Assembly (NCBI GenBank): GCA_032158295.1
Contig: CM063252.1
Span: 14,340,250 to 14,404,249, forward strand
Direction of reading: 5' to 3'
Source: Pycnopodia helianthoides
Lineage: Eukaryota; Echinodermata; Asteroidea; Forcipulatida; Asteriidae
Length of the DNA stretch: 64,000 nt
Part shown: positions 29,806-43,400 of the stretch, in pieces
How positions within the stretch are numbered: the first letter of the stretch is position 1
How the letters are laid out: each line of letters begins with the position of its first letter
The notes under the pieces: model-generated
What the model saw: the letters and a program-made list of their open reading frames with translations, nothing else
The model's database searches: none
What the model was told of the DNA's origin: nothing
Made by a program: the position numbers and the translations under genes

Positions 29806-32460
29806 TTAATCTGTGACAATGACAATTGTCGTCTGTGGGCTTTAATCTGAAAAGACAAAGGTCATTGTGATGTGATGTCATCAATAATTTTTGCGAACTC
29901 GGCCCGTTATTTTGGCTTTTGTTTTCCCCCCAGGTAGGAAACTTTCCATAGTGATGAACACATTAACTATGGAAATAATTCATGTCAATATCTCAGCTCA
30001 GCCGCAGTTGTTACGGTGCGATTGAAGTGGTTATGCGACCCCGGATGTTAGTTTGGGGAAAACGCAGATAAAAAAAGGGTAAACATTTTTGTAACCAGGG
30101 AGGATAATTTCAGCGCGCCTATACCGATCCTGGACTGGGGAGCCTTTATGAATCGCAAGGTATGTCCGTTTTACAGCATCTTCGTTTGATTAAATCAGGG
30201 GTTAGCTTGTTTTCCCAGAGATTCAAACTGGGAATAATTTGTTCAATTCGGTAAAACAAACATTTTGGGGCTGATACGGTTTGATCCAATCAAGAAATGT
30301 GAATACGTACGTAGAACACTGACCTGATGATCAAGTGCGAACGTCTTGCGTAATGGTATAGAGAAACGCATTTATTGAAATTTTGTGGTACATACTTTAG
30401 TTCATTTCATTACGGTTTTTATTCACCAAACAAAAAAGACCAAGGACTAAAACCTATTATAGTAGACCTGTTAGAGTGAGTAGACTCAAGTTGTTTAAAC
30501 ACATTTTAACTATAATGGTAACTATGGAGACACTGTACAGCAAAGGAAATTAACTGATATGGGCAAATCCAAAGTTTGAGAACGTAAATTTTCTCACGGG
30601 AGGACTCCATGTCTGCTTCAACTTCCTGAAGGCTTGTGGCCAACGAAAGGAAAGTGCTGGGCTTGTTTGCTGAAAAGATGTTTAGGCCTATAGTTTTCAA
30701 GAGTCTTGCAATAGATTCAATCGTGGTTCAAATTTCAAAAGATACCCAAGGCTTGTTGTTTACGTACAATAATTATTGTCCTCCTCGTTAATATTGTCAG
30801 TGAAAACAGATTATTTCGGGTTCAGAAGTGATAAGTCCCTGTAGGGAACGAGAAGTGCCTCTCACTAACGGCTACCGGTAATTTTCTTTGTCAATTATTT
30901 TTGTATAAGGATGAACACATACAGCTTTTGAAGGCTTTTACCTGGCATCAAGAGTTCTTACTGATTAATTGCTACGTCATTAGTTTTTGACATTGTCATG
31001 ATGATTAAAGAAAATTACATTAAAGCTAAATAATTTTTATCATTAACATTTTACAAGTCAACTGTGAAGGGAGAAATTATAAATCAGCAATTAAAGCCTT
31101 TACAAATATTGTGTTTATCCTTATAGCCGTTAACGAGAGGCAGTTATTGCCCTTCTGGAATTATCACTTCTGAACCTGATATAATTTGTTATTCAAAGAC
31201 AATATAAACAAAAATGGCGATATTTGACCTTTTTGCTCTGCATTGTAAAAGCAATTTCTTGTATAATTTTTGTGTATTGATACTTTTTTGTATTTTTTAT
31301 ACGCAGCATTACTGTTATTTTTTTAAATTGCAAAATACGTGCTAATCTACGAGTTACTAACATTATATGTATCGTCTAAATTCATTTACTACAATGTGAA
31401 TTTTGGTAGGAAATATTTTAAGGTTATATTTTTGGCTTGTTTTTATTTTATTTTTTTCAAAACTTTTTTGTTTGTGTCTATGTCTTTCATATTTATTTGT
31501 ATTATTATTATTATTTTTTTTTTGCAATTCACTGCATGTTTTGGGATTTTATTTAGAAACACGTTAATACAAACCCTATAAGGCATGCGGACAGTAATAC
31601 GAATGCGGATGACCTGCGCACAGTAGTAGTACGGGCGTCGTGCGATGTGATACACACATTACGCACAGTGCTAGTGTACAGTACATGTATAGGTTACGGT
31701 GGGTTTTACGGCGTCTTTTTCGGAGTGAAAACTGCGACCGATTTGAGCAACCAAGGCTATAATGATATAGAAGTCAATTAAAGGCTTGGGTTTCGGATCC
31801 GGGCTTCGTTTTAATTTGGAAACACCGTGCAGAATGTCAATGCTCCAAAAGTGGTGACGGAGCCCAAGCCGAAGTTTGGAAAAGGCATATTATACGGTAA
31901 CATCGGACGCTCATCGCAGCGCCGTTTCCAAAACAATCGTTCCCCCGGAGGCGCAAGGTGGTGTCACGGTGGACAAGGTTGGTGTCTGCATGGAATTTTC
32001 AAATTGTATTATTTTATTTTTTTTAAAGTCTTTCTGTCCTTCTTTCTATTTTTATTATACATCATTTTCAGAAGGTGTGCTTTAACGAGTTTCCGTGTCT
32101 GTTTTGTTTTTATTGTGAACAGGTCTCTAGTCTGACAAGAATCTATGTGTGAGTTTTTAAAAAATAACATTGATTGCGTTCCGTTCGTCGTGCATTGTCG
32201 AATATTATTCACTCAGTGAAATCTGGCTTTTCCATGTCACCCAGCTTCGCCTCGTGAACAAAATCTTTGTGGGGTAATCATTTTGAAAATCACTTTAACG
32301 ATATCCCGCCCCAAAAAGAGATACTAAGTGCCAAATAGTGGCTTAGATTGCACGACGGAGCATCTAGGAACAAAAAGCTTCCGGGGCCCTTAAGCGGGCT
32401 TTGAAAAATCCAGCACCCCTGAAGCTGATATCCAAAAAGTGTATCACACAGGGCCTAATT
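29806..32460. other. Region upstream of TMEM26
   Basis: No coding exon recognised. It contains the foldback at 30811-31184 and an AT-rich stretch at 31250-31550. Two somewhat CpG-richer patches (30000-30170 and 31600-32000) might hold TMEM26 non-coding first exons or its promoter; CGCAAG|GTATGT at about 30156 and GACAAG|GTTGGT at about 31977 are possible donors. The phrase AAGCCGAAGTTTGGAAAAGG (31868-31887) recurs at 37418 as AAGCCGAGGTTTGGAAAAGG, so part of the second patch is repetitive. Confidence 0.4.
30811..31184. repeat. MITE-like foldback with TTCAGAAGTGATAA ends
   Basis: Left TTCGGGTTCAGAAGTGATAA ... GTGCCTCTCACTAACGGCTA; right TAGCCGTTAACGAGAGGCA ... TTATCACTTCTGAACCTGAT. Two inverted blocks in matching order form long arms around an AT-rich 230-bp middle. 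Confidence 0.75.
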
Positions 32461-32572
32461 AGCCTTTTTGAGACAATGGTGGACAGTATAGGAGTGCATG
32501 CACTGTTTGGTTTGAGTGTATAACAAATTTACCCAAACCTATAGTATTGTGTCCACCATATCTCAAATGGCT
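32461..32572. repeat. Short foldback repeat, copy 1
   Basis: Ends AGCCTTTTTGAGACAATGGT / ACCATATCTCAAATGGCT are inverted. It shares GTGGACA, GTGCA and TTGGTTT blocks with the inverted copy at 33777-33882. Confidence 0.6.
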
Positions 32573-32793
32573 TATTGGTGTGGGGTTTTTTGCCGTATTA
32601 AAAAATGTTACTTGTTACTTTTCTTTCTGTTAACATTGGCTTTGGCGTCGAGTATGAGGTCTAAGCTAAATTAGGGTTTAGAGTTCCATTTTAAAATTAA
32701 TATTCACAGTAAAAAAGCGTTTTTCATTGCGAAATGTGTCAAAAAGAAACATAATTTGTGGTATTCTTCAGGTATCTCCTGTATGACGACATC

Positions 32794-35352
<2,559 letters not shown>

Positions 35353-36116
35353 ACCTCCACCTCGATGCAGCCATTTTGTGGTGTTTTACCCTGCGTTTAT
35401 TCTAAAATGTAACCCAAGCCGAAGCAAGAGTAAATAGTCTTGTCCCTTGATATGAAATGAAAATTATAACTCTCATTATCACTGCGTACAGAGGGAACCT
35501 ACCAAACATGTTTACACATTCATAAAGTTCAAACTATAGAAGATCTGGGCTATCACCAATTCGTACACGGACTCTCCACTTCCCACATTGCACATATTCT
35601 GCTGTTACTAATTTTTATTCTAAAGCAAATATCCCACGCGAGATTCAAGTGGCTAAACGTTATCAGTAAATAATGACACCTAGTAAAAGCGTATATGTAA
35701 GTGTAGTTATATTGATTAAGCACTCTCGTTGCCCTCACGCTAACCTGCTTTTGTTAGTTTTAAACCACGCCCCTATACCACAGATAATTTTTGCACGAGT
35801 CAAAGTTTCAAAAGAGGGCGCACTTCTCAACTCAATACGTCCCAGTCAGTAAAACCGGTTGTTTATTCAAACATTTCTCAATGGTGCACCGCTCTTAAGT
35901 CTACCAATGCTTAGTGTAAACAAAAAACAGCCTCTTGAAGTTTAATCAAATTATATTTGAAAACAACGAAAATTCTTTTCTTTTTTTCTTCAATTTTGGA
36001 GGTTAGTAGTTGAGCTTTGGGGCTATGCCCGGCCAAAATGAAAACACACTTGGGTTGTAAACAGGCAAGACTCCACCCATGGAAAGAAGGGCCTACGCTT
36101 GTAAGGAAAATATGAC

Positions 36117-36122
36117 AATAAA
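36117..36122 (+). promoter_or_regulatory. Candidate TMEM26 poly(A) signal
   Basis: AATAAA 765 nt past the TMEM26 stop and the first one on this strand that I see after it. It implies a 3' UTR of about 790 nt, if used. Confidence 0.35.
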
Positions 36123-36882
36123 ATTCAACAAACTATAAGGGCTCAAAACTGGACCATTTTCAGCAATAATCTAGAAAAGGGCATCAGTGTTCTAGTCAGC
36201 TATTTACACGGAAAGTTTTTGAGGATATTTTTGTATGTTGTGTTATTTATTTATTTGATGTTTTGGCTGAGCACAGCAAGGTGATGCACTCACATGTCGT
36301 TTTGTCATATTCTAACCCCAGAACTTACTGTAATTGTGTTAGTATTGGGAGCACCATTCCATGGCCTGTTATTGAAAACGAACAGTGAATTATAGTGATC
36401 AGTGAATCTTCGCGGTCACCATTTTTAAACTGCAAGTATTTTCTGATCCAACGAAACCACACACAACTCAGTGTTGATTACGGTTTCGAAGCGGTCATTA
36501 TATATAGGGGAAATAATTAAGTGCCTTAAGCCTCCATTGTACATGTGTGTTGTACATTGAAATATTTTTATATGTACTACTACTGTTGTAGCGAACCATT
36601 AATTTAGTTGTGTATTGATTTGGGAAATATTTTCTGGCATAACTAATGAGTATTGTACACTATCACCGGTCAGGTAGGCATTCGTTATATAACTGTCGGC
36701 CATCACGGAGTGTCGTCACCCAACCTTGTTAATGAAATTGTTATTATTGTTGTTAACTGAAATGTAAATGTAAAGACCTCATTAGAACTTAATATATTAT
36801 CTGGAAGTACATGTCGTAAAAAAACATTGAAGCGAGGGAGTTTCATTTGTAATTCTGTTCTGGTGACTAAATAATAGATCGA

Positions 36883-36972
36883 GATGGCGAAATCTACGGG
36901 TGTCCAGGCGATGCAGTTAACTCTGGAGACCGTGCAATATTTAGTTAACGGTAACGCCAAGTCACCGGTGAG
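36883..36972 (+). CDS. Possible orphan first coding exon
   Basis: ATG opens 30 codons (starts MAKSTGVQAMQLTLETVQYL) ending CCGGTGAG|GTAAGAGG, a near-ideal splice donor. I do not recognise the peptide and see no partner exon before PICALM. An open stretch this short has about a one in four chance of occurring at random, so this is only a candidate. Confidence 0.15.
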
Positions 36973-37682
36973 GTAAGAGGACTATGATTGGATGTAAGGG
37001 TGTAAGAACCCTGGGTGTATTGGTGTATCTCGTACTGTTTATGTAGCGATGAAGATGCATGATGACACGGGTGATGTGATGATCGTGGTGATGAAGGTGG
37101 TGATGAATGTGATTATGGTGATTAAGATGATAATTTATGGTGATGTAGGTTGATTAAAGATAGCGATGGCGATCAGTGAGCGTTAGTTTGGCTGGAGACT
37201 GTTTTGTGTTATAGGTGTTGACGCAGGGTGATGCCTGTGCCCGTATGTTCACGCGAGATCTGCACATCATACTGTTTTCTGGCATTTTCCCACAAACCTC
37301 GGTTTGCGATCCGGCTCCCGGGCTTAGTGGGCTCCATCATCAATTTTGGGCTCCATGCATCAATTGCACCGTGTGTCCAACATCAACCGGAGCCCGGAGC
37401 CGAGAGACAGAGCCTTAAGCCGAGGTTTGGAAAAGGCCCATTATATTAGGGCTATAATTGCCATTATAATGTTTTACGGTACACGAGCCGAAAGTACATG
37501 GATACGATCGTGGCGATGACGTCAGACAATCACGGTGTGGATATGTTGACGATAATCGTGACGATGAGACGAAATAAAAGATATAGATGATGGATCTACT
37601 GCAAATCTATGACTACATGTAATGCTATTATAAACGTGTTGTTATTTTTTTAATTATAATCCCTATAGCCTATCCATGGCCT

Positions 37683-37863
37683 GGGCCCAATTTTATAGAG
37701 CTGCTTATAAGCACAACAAAATAATGCTTACACAAGAATGAGGTAACCAGTCAAAATAATCATATCACACGTACCATCTGTGACTGGTATCCTGCTAATT
37801 TTTGCTTAGCAAAAAATTGTTAAGCAATAACTAGCGCATAAGCAGCTCTATGAAATTGGGCCC
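37683..37863. repeat. MITE, 'GGGCCCAATTTCATAGAGC' family, intact copy
   Basis: GGGCCCAATTTTATAGAGCT and AGCTCTATGAAATTGGGCCC form about 20-bp inverted ends on a 181-bp element with TTAGC/GCTTA-rich interior and CAGTCA..TGTGACTGG. Confidence 0.9.
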
Positions 37864-40000
37864 TGGTCTATACTACGGAAACGTATGTACAGGCTGCATG
37901 AAAAGGATAGGACACTGAATCCCATCTGCACTTGCGTCACGTTGCCATAATTGATTCAAACAGGAAATCAATGTTTTAATCTCTTTCATATGCTAATTAG
38001 GATTTTTTTTTGGGGGTCTTACTCAGCCGGTTACTTGCATTTAAAACATAAGACAGTTATTTACTAATTGCACCATTCCAATCCCGGTAATGGCAATACT
38101 AAAACTATAGGTTTTCTCGACTCACAGTCCCGTCCGGCAGTGGGCGGACCCTGGATCTTTCTTTAGGGGGGGGGGCTTTAGGTATTTAATTATATGCACT
38201 GAGACTGCTTGTAGGGGCTAACACTGTGTGGCTGGGTCTGGAGTAAGGTCGAGCCTATAATACGCCCTCCCCTTTTCTAGGTCTTCCCTCCTCAGTGGTA
38301 TAACCAGAGGTTGGGCCTGGCCAGGAACCCAACCCCAATGAAAATGTCTGGTAACGCCTGTCCTATTATTTCTAATGAAACACGGTAACAAACCTATTTA
38401 TGAAAAATGAACAAAAACAGATGAAACACTCAGCATGATGGGGATCCCGTTTCCCCCTGGAGTCCCCCTGAGTGAGCACCCTGATCCCCCACCACCCCCC
38501 CCCCCAAAAAAAAAACCCCACACACAAACAAACAAACTGCGATGCACCGCAGTCCCATTAGCTTAGTCTATTAAAGTTGCCCCCTTTGATCGGGGGATGG
38601 CAGAAAAAACAGATACGACAGATATTATCAGAAATGCGTATAAGGCCTATACTAGAAATGAGTTGCTCTTTTCAATAAGGATTCAATTTAATGCATGTAA
38701 TTAATTTTACCTTCAGGAAGTCCGTGAATCAGGGAATTGAAATAGCCTCTATACACCCGGGATTAACACTAATGACAAATTCCCGACCGCAACATTAATT
38801 TGGGAAACCTTAGATCGGGCAGGTGGTTAATAAAGCCAACTGTTCATGACAAACAAGTAGGCCTATACTATTTTATTGCATGTTCAGAGTTGACTGCTCT
38901 TTTATGAGGGGTTTTGAAGGGAAGGACACTTGAACGCAAACAAAATCATGTATAAACATGAATACATTAAGAAGTTGGCTAATATAATCGAGTACTGCTA
39001 GGGCCCTACTACTTACAATTTTAATTCAAAATTCAAAATTGGAATAAGATCTTTAAGTGTGTTTTCCAAACATAAATGTGTATAAGCCTGTGAGTCATCG
39101 CATGCAGTTATTGGATTCAAATGTCATAAGAAACTGCCTGATTCCCAAGTTCGTCGAGAAAATTCACCATTACGGTAACTAGTTTAAACATGCGGATGCA
39201 GACTTTGGGAGTTTCCATGCAAGAAGTCGTGGTTATTATTAGTTGCAAGAGTAAATTCTAGCGCGGTGGGTGGATCTTCTTTTTGAAACAAGAAGCTGTC
39301 CCGAAGTGTACATACAGATACTATATAGTTTCTTATACCGGCGCCATAATACATATTTTGTGACGTAATGCACTGGGTGTTTGGCTAATACAGCCCTACA
39401 TGCCCATGGCAACGGACCTGATTCTATTTATATGAAAAATTGGACCCTGAACCCAAATAAAGCCGACTATAGTGAGATCCCCTGAATGTTTTTAGAATGG
39501 GAGTCACGAGGTTAATTGGCCTATGCGGGCAATTCCCAAAATTATTCATTTTATTTTGAAGACACCAAAAAGCTCCCCAGTTCCTTTGATGGTGTTTATT
39601 TTATGCCGTTCCTTTCTTAAAAACCAAGTAGGCCTTATAGATCGTGTTTTGTTTTGTTTTTAAAATCTTTGCGGACAAAGTTTATAACAATTTTAAATAT
39701 TGAGAAAGTAATTAAAATGTAGTGCAAGACTAAAAGGCCTAGGCTTTAGAAATAGCATGGAGGAGGTTTAGTTTATATTTCCACAGAAATGGGAAGACTT
39801 TTAAACATGAAGGTAGAATCATTTTCCTTCTTCCATGGTCACTAGAAAGTAATTGAAACTCGATTGTTTCTTCTGTGACATCTCACTTAGCTGAAGGGAC
39901 AAACAATAAAACATCACATGGTTGGAGCGAGAGAGGGCGCTGTTTACCTCTCAATATTGCATTTTTATAATCTTTTACGAATAAAGTAATTTCTTATTCA

Positions 40001-40310
40001 CATTCACCCCCCCCCCCACACACACACACAATCTGTGGACCCTCGATGACCTCTTGTTCCTAAGTGAACGACGACGACTACCTACTGCAGCTATAACTCT
40101 CTGCGGCTAGACATCCATGTTTTATCATAATCGAAGTCACGTGATCCGCCAACACTCATCGACTCGCCTCCAGGCAGCCATTTTGAATAACTGCGGTCAA
40201 AGCAGGCCGAGTGGGAACTCTGTTTTGTCGGCGATTTCCAGTTGTAAACACGGTGTTTCTCCACCCTAATCTTGGTTAACGGTCGGCAACTTTGTCACAT
40301 TTCTTTCAGC
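40001..40310 (+). promoter_or_regulatory. Presumed PICALM promoter and 5' UTR
   Basis: It starts at a C run followed by a short CA microsatellite (40007-40030). Positions 40060-40300 are less AT-rich and have several CpGs. No TATA box is evident; CAGCCATTTTGAATAAC at 40175 is a possible YY1-type site. Inferred only from position. Confidence 0.35.
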
Positions 40311-40440
40311 ATGTCTGGACAGAGTGTTCTGGACCGTGTCACCGCGGCCAAGCACACGATTACCGGCTCCGACTTGGCGAAGTCCGTCTGCAAGGCGACG
40401 ACCGCAGAAGTGATGGGCCCGAAGAAGAAGCATTTGGACT
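40311..40440 (+). CDS. PICALM: PICALM exon 1
   Basis: 130 bp, 43 codons plus one base, donor GTAAGT. It carries the start codon (CTTTCAGC before ATG, a weak Kozak context) and the phosphoinositide-binding lysines. Confidence 0.93.
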
Positions 40441-43400
40441 GTAAGTTGGGGTTCCTGAATTCACGGTCGGGACTCGCCCTGGCCGTAGCACTTTCTGTCG
40501 TATTTGTACGTGTGTTTGGATATTGTGGATACTGTGATGGAAAAGATGTCCAATCCGACCACTGAGCTTTTCACTCATTTATTACCGAAAAAAACATCTC
40601 AATCAATTCAATCAATGTGATTTTAATACAAATTGAGTATTTAAATACAATCAATCATGTTTAACGTAGCACTAGCAGTTAACGAATAACGTAATACATG
40701 TTGCTACCATTTACTCAGACCCTTTCACGGTCATATGCGCCATGTTGAATCTGCCCTGTGCGCCGTGGTGGTTGTACATTTCGAGCGGCATTGATTTAGG
40801 CCTACCATGTTTACATGATTCATAACTTCATGCGCACTTCTCACGCTGTGCGTCAAGTGCGTTTATCAAGTTGCAGAGCAGTGCTCAAATAAACAACGCA
40901 TACAACGTGGTGCACGGGGCAGATTCAACATGCGCGTATATCCGTGAAAGGGTTCTAAAAGTATCATTATTTCATAATGACTTGTTAATCGTTTGATACA
41001 AAATATGATGAATTAGGTACATTTTACAAATACAACAATGTTTGGTCTCTAAAATATGTCTATACGAAGAGCGGTGGTTGGATGAAAACATTTGTTTCTG
41101 TTATGTTAAACTAATTATTTTGATTTCAACTGGTACCTTAACATAAATTACGATAATCAGGATCTTCTTTCCTCCCAGCGGTCTTAGACTGGAGGGTTGC
41201 AACGAACCATACTTATATTAACATTTGCAGATTTCTCAACAGCACACACCCACTCCAGGCAGTTGGTCTTGTACCTAGTGTCCAGGCTGCACTGTAAAAT
41301 GTGTAGGTCAGCATTGGTTTTGAAAAGAACTTGAGAATCAGATTGATTATTTCCTTTGAGCTTCAAAGCGTTAGTGTATGCCCTGACAGTCAAAAGGTCT
41401 GTTGATTTAATACTAATAGACAATCTAAACTTCAACAATCTACTGAGAAATGTAATGTACATTGTGTAGATAATGCTCCAAGCATCAACACGTTGTGTTC
41501 TTGATGTTACGGTTCTTGATGTAAAATGTGATAGGAACAACCTCATTCAATCAAGGAGATAAACACATAATAACACAAAATAAACAGTCAAAAATGCAAT
41601 TTTAGAAAAAAGGCTGTGGGACTTGTGTAGCAGAAAGTGCTACCCTTACCTCCCTGAATCCCAATCCTCTTTGCCAATTAATGTGAAGGATTCAGAAGGA
41701 CTGAGGGCTGTACATATCGGCCCAAATAAAAATTGCTTATCACTGGGTCAGGCGAATAATCTTAAATCCAAACGTGGTGGGGGTGGAGTGACATAGGAGA
41801 GGAGGATATTAATTAGAGGATTGAGGTCACCTGTAGGCAAGTGGTCCTAGGGATACTTAAGGGGCCCCGCCCACTCTAAATAACATTTTTACTTAATAAA
41901 AGGGTCGGATGCCAGACCTTAAATTGAGGCAATCACTAAAAGCAGTCTGGTAGGCCACCTTAAAATTGAATGGGTGTGGGAAGGAGAGGAGGTAACACTA
42001 CAGAGGTGCCCAGGGTTCTCCCCAAGATTTTAAAACTCTGGGGGGCGCATTCTGGACCTTAATTTTGGAAGTTTGGAAGAATTGAAACGCTACTGCTGTC
42101 AGTTAAACAAAATTTTTTAAATTATTGCCACATCGTTTTAAAAGGTAACGTCATACATACATAGATTGTTTTTTGTCAACATAATGTCAGCAAATCTTCC
42201 TGGAATATCCCGGTTTAAATGCTGGTCACAACGTTTCCTGAACGTGAATAAAGTGTTTATATGCATTCATTATTTCAGCAGGACCAAGCTTCAGCTGAAC
42301 TAATTTCCTTTAATGTAAGGATGATACCATCATGAAACATGATTAGAGTTGGGGAACTTTAATAAATAAATGAGAAATAAATTTATAAAAGAAATAAATA
42401 AATTCGTTTTTGTGTATCGGCCCTACTGTGATTTGCACGTATCGGCTCCGTTAATACACTACATGTAGCTTGCTCAGTCATGGGGAGAGCCCTAGTGCTA
42501 GTGCACTGAACCACTGTGTGTAGTTGCACCCATGTCTGTACATGTATGTAGTCTCGTATCCCATGTTTCCACTGATTTTAATTACATGTACACATTGTAA
42601 TGAAGAAGTGCAAACATTGAGCATTTACCATGGTACATTAAAATAAATCATTACACTGTACAACCACACCTGTAAATTGTACACTGAACTCATTAAATTA
42701 CACATGTGAGATTAATCATCCCAGTGACTCAGTCAGTGGGTGTTGAAAATTCGCAACGGCTGATTGATATATACATGGAGTACAATGTAAATTGTACAAG
42801 TTTTGCTACCCGAGTTTCATAGTAGTGTCCATACAATGTGCAACTCTGTGTTTCAGTAGTAGACCCATTGCATTCCTTCCCAAATTAAAAACCACGAGCC
42901 GGTCAGGTGACGGTCATCTTTTCGACAGATTTTTAATTTAAAGGCAATGGACACTTATTCAAGAAATACATTACCATAAAAGCTTCTTTGGTAAGGAGCA
43001 CCTGAGAGCTGCTGCTAGTATAAAAATATTGTGAGAAACCACTCCCTGTAAAGTAATGTGTTTTTTGAGAAAGAGGTAATTTCTCACAAAAATATTTGAA
43101 TCTGAGAAAGGCTTCAGGCATGAAGCCTTTGTCAGGCTATTGAAAGCATGCAATTCTATGCAACAAGGGTGTTTTTTTTCTTCATTATTTCCTTGCAACT
43201 GCGATGACCAATTGAGCCCAGATTTTCACAGATTTGTTATTTTATGCAAATGTTGGGATACACCAAGCGAGGATACTAGTCTTTGACATTTGCTAAAAGG
43301 ACATCCTGCCTTTAAACTTTTTTTTTTTTTTTTTTTTTACACTTGTTTGTAGAATATCACACTGGGGCTGATTTAAAATACTTAGTTTGTTTTGATTTGT

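Larger units (their letters stand above)
35353..40000. other. TMEM26-PICALM intergenic region
   Basis: About 4.6 kb. The first part is probably TMEM26 3' UTR. It includes a possible orphan exon (36883-36972), a GATG-rich stretch (37040-37180), a MITE (37683-37863) and a C/A homopolymer run (38490-38515). The rest is AT-rich with no recognisable gene. Confidence 0.55.

Noticed and set aside
30140..30165. TMEM26 upstream coding exon ending GCAAG|GTATGT
   Set aside because: Joining its ATG frame to 32772 gives an early stop; at best a non-coding 5' exon.
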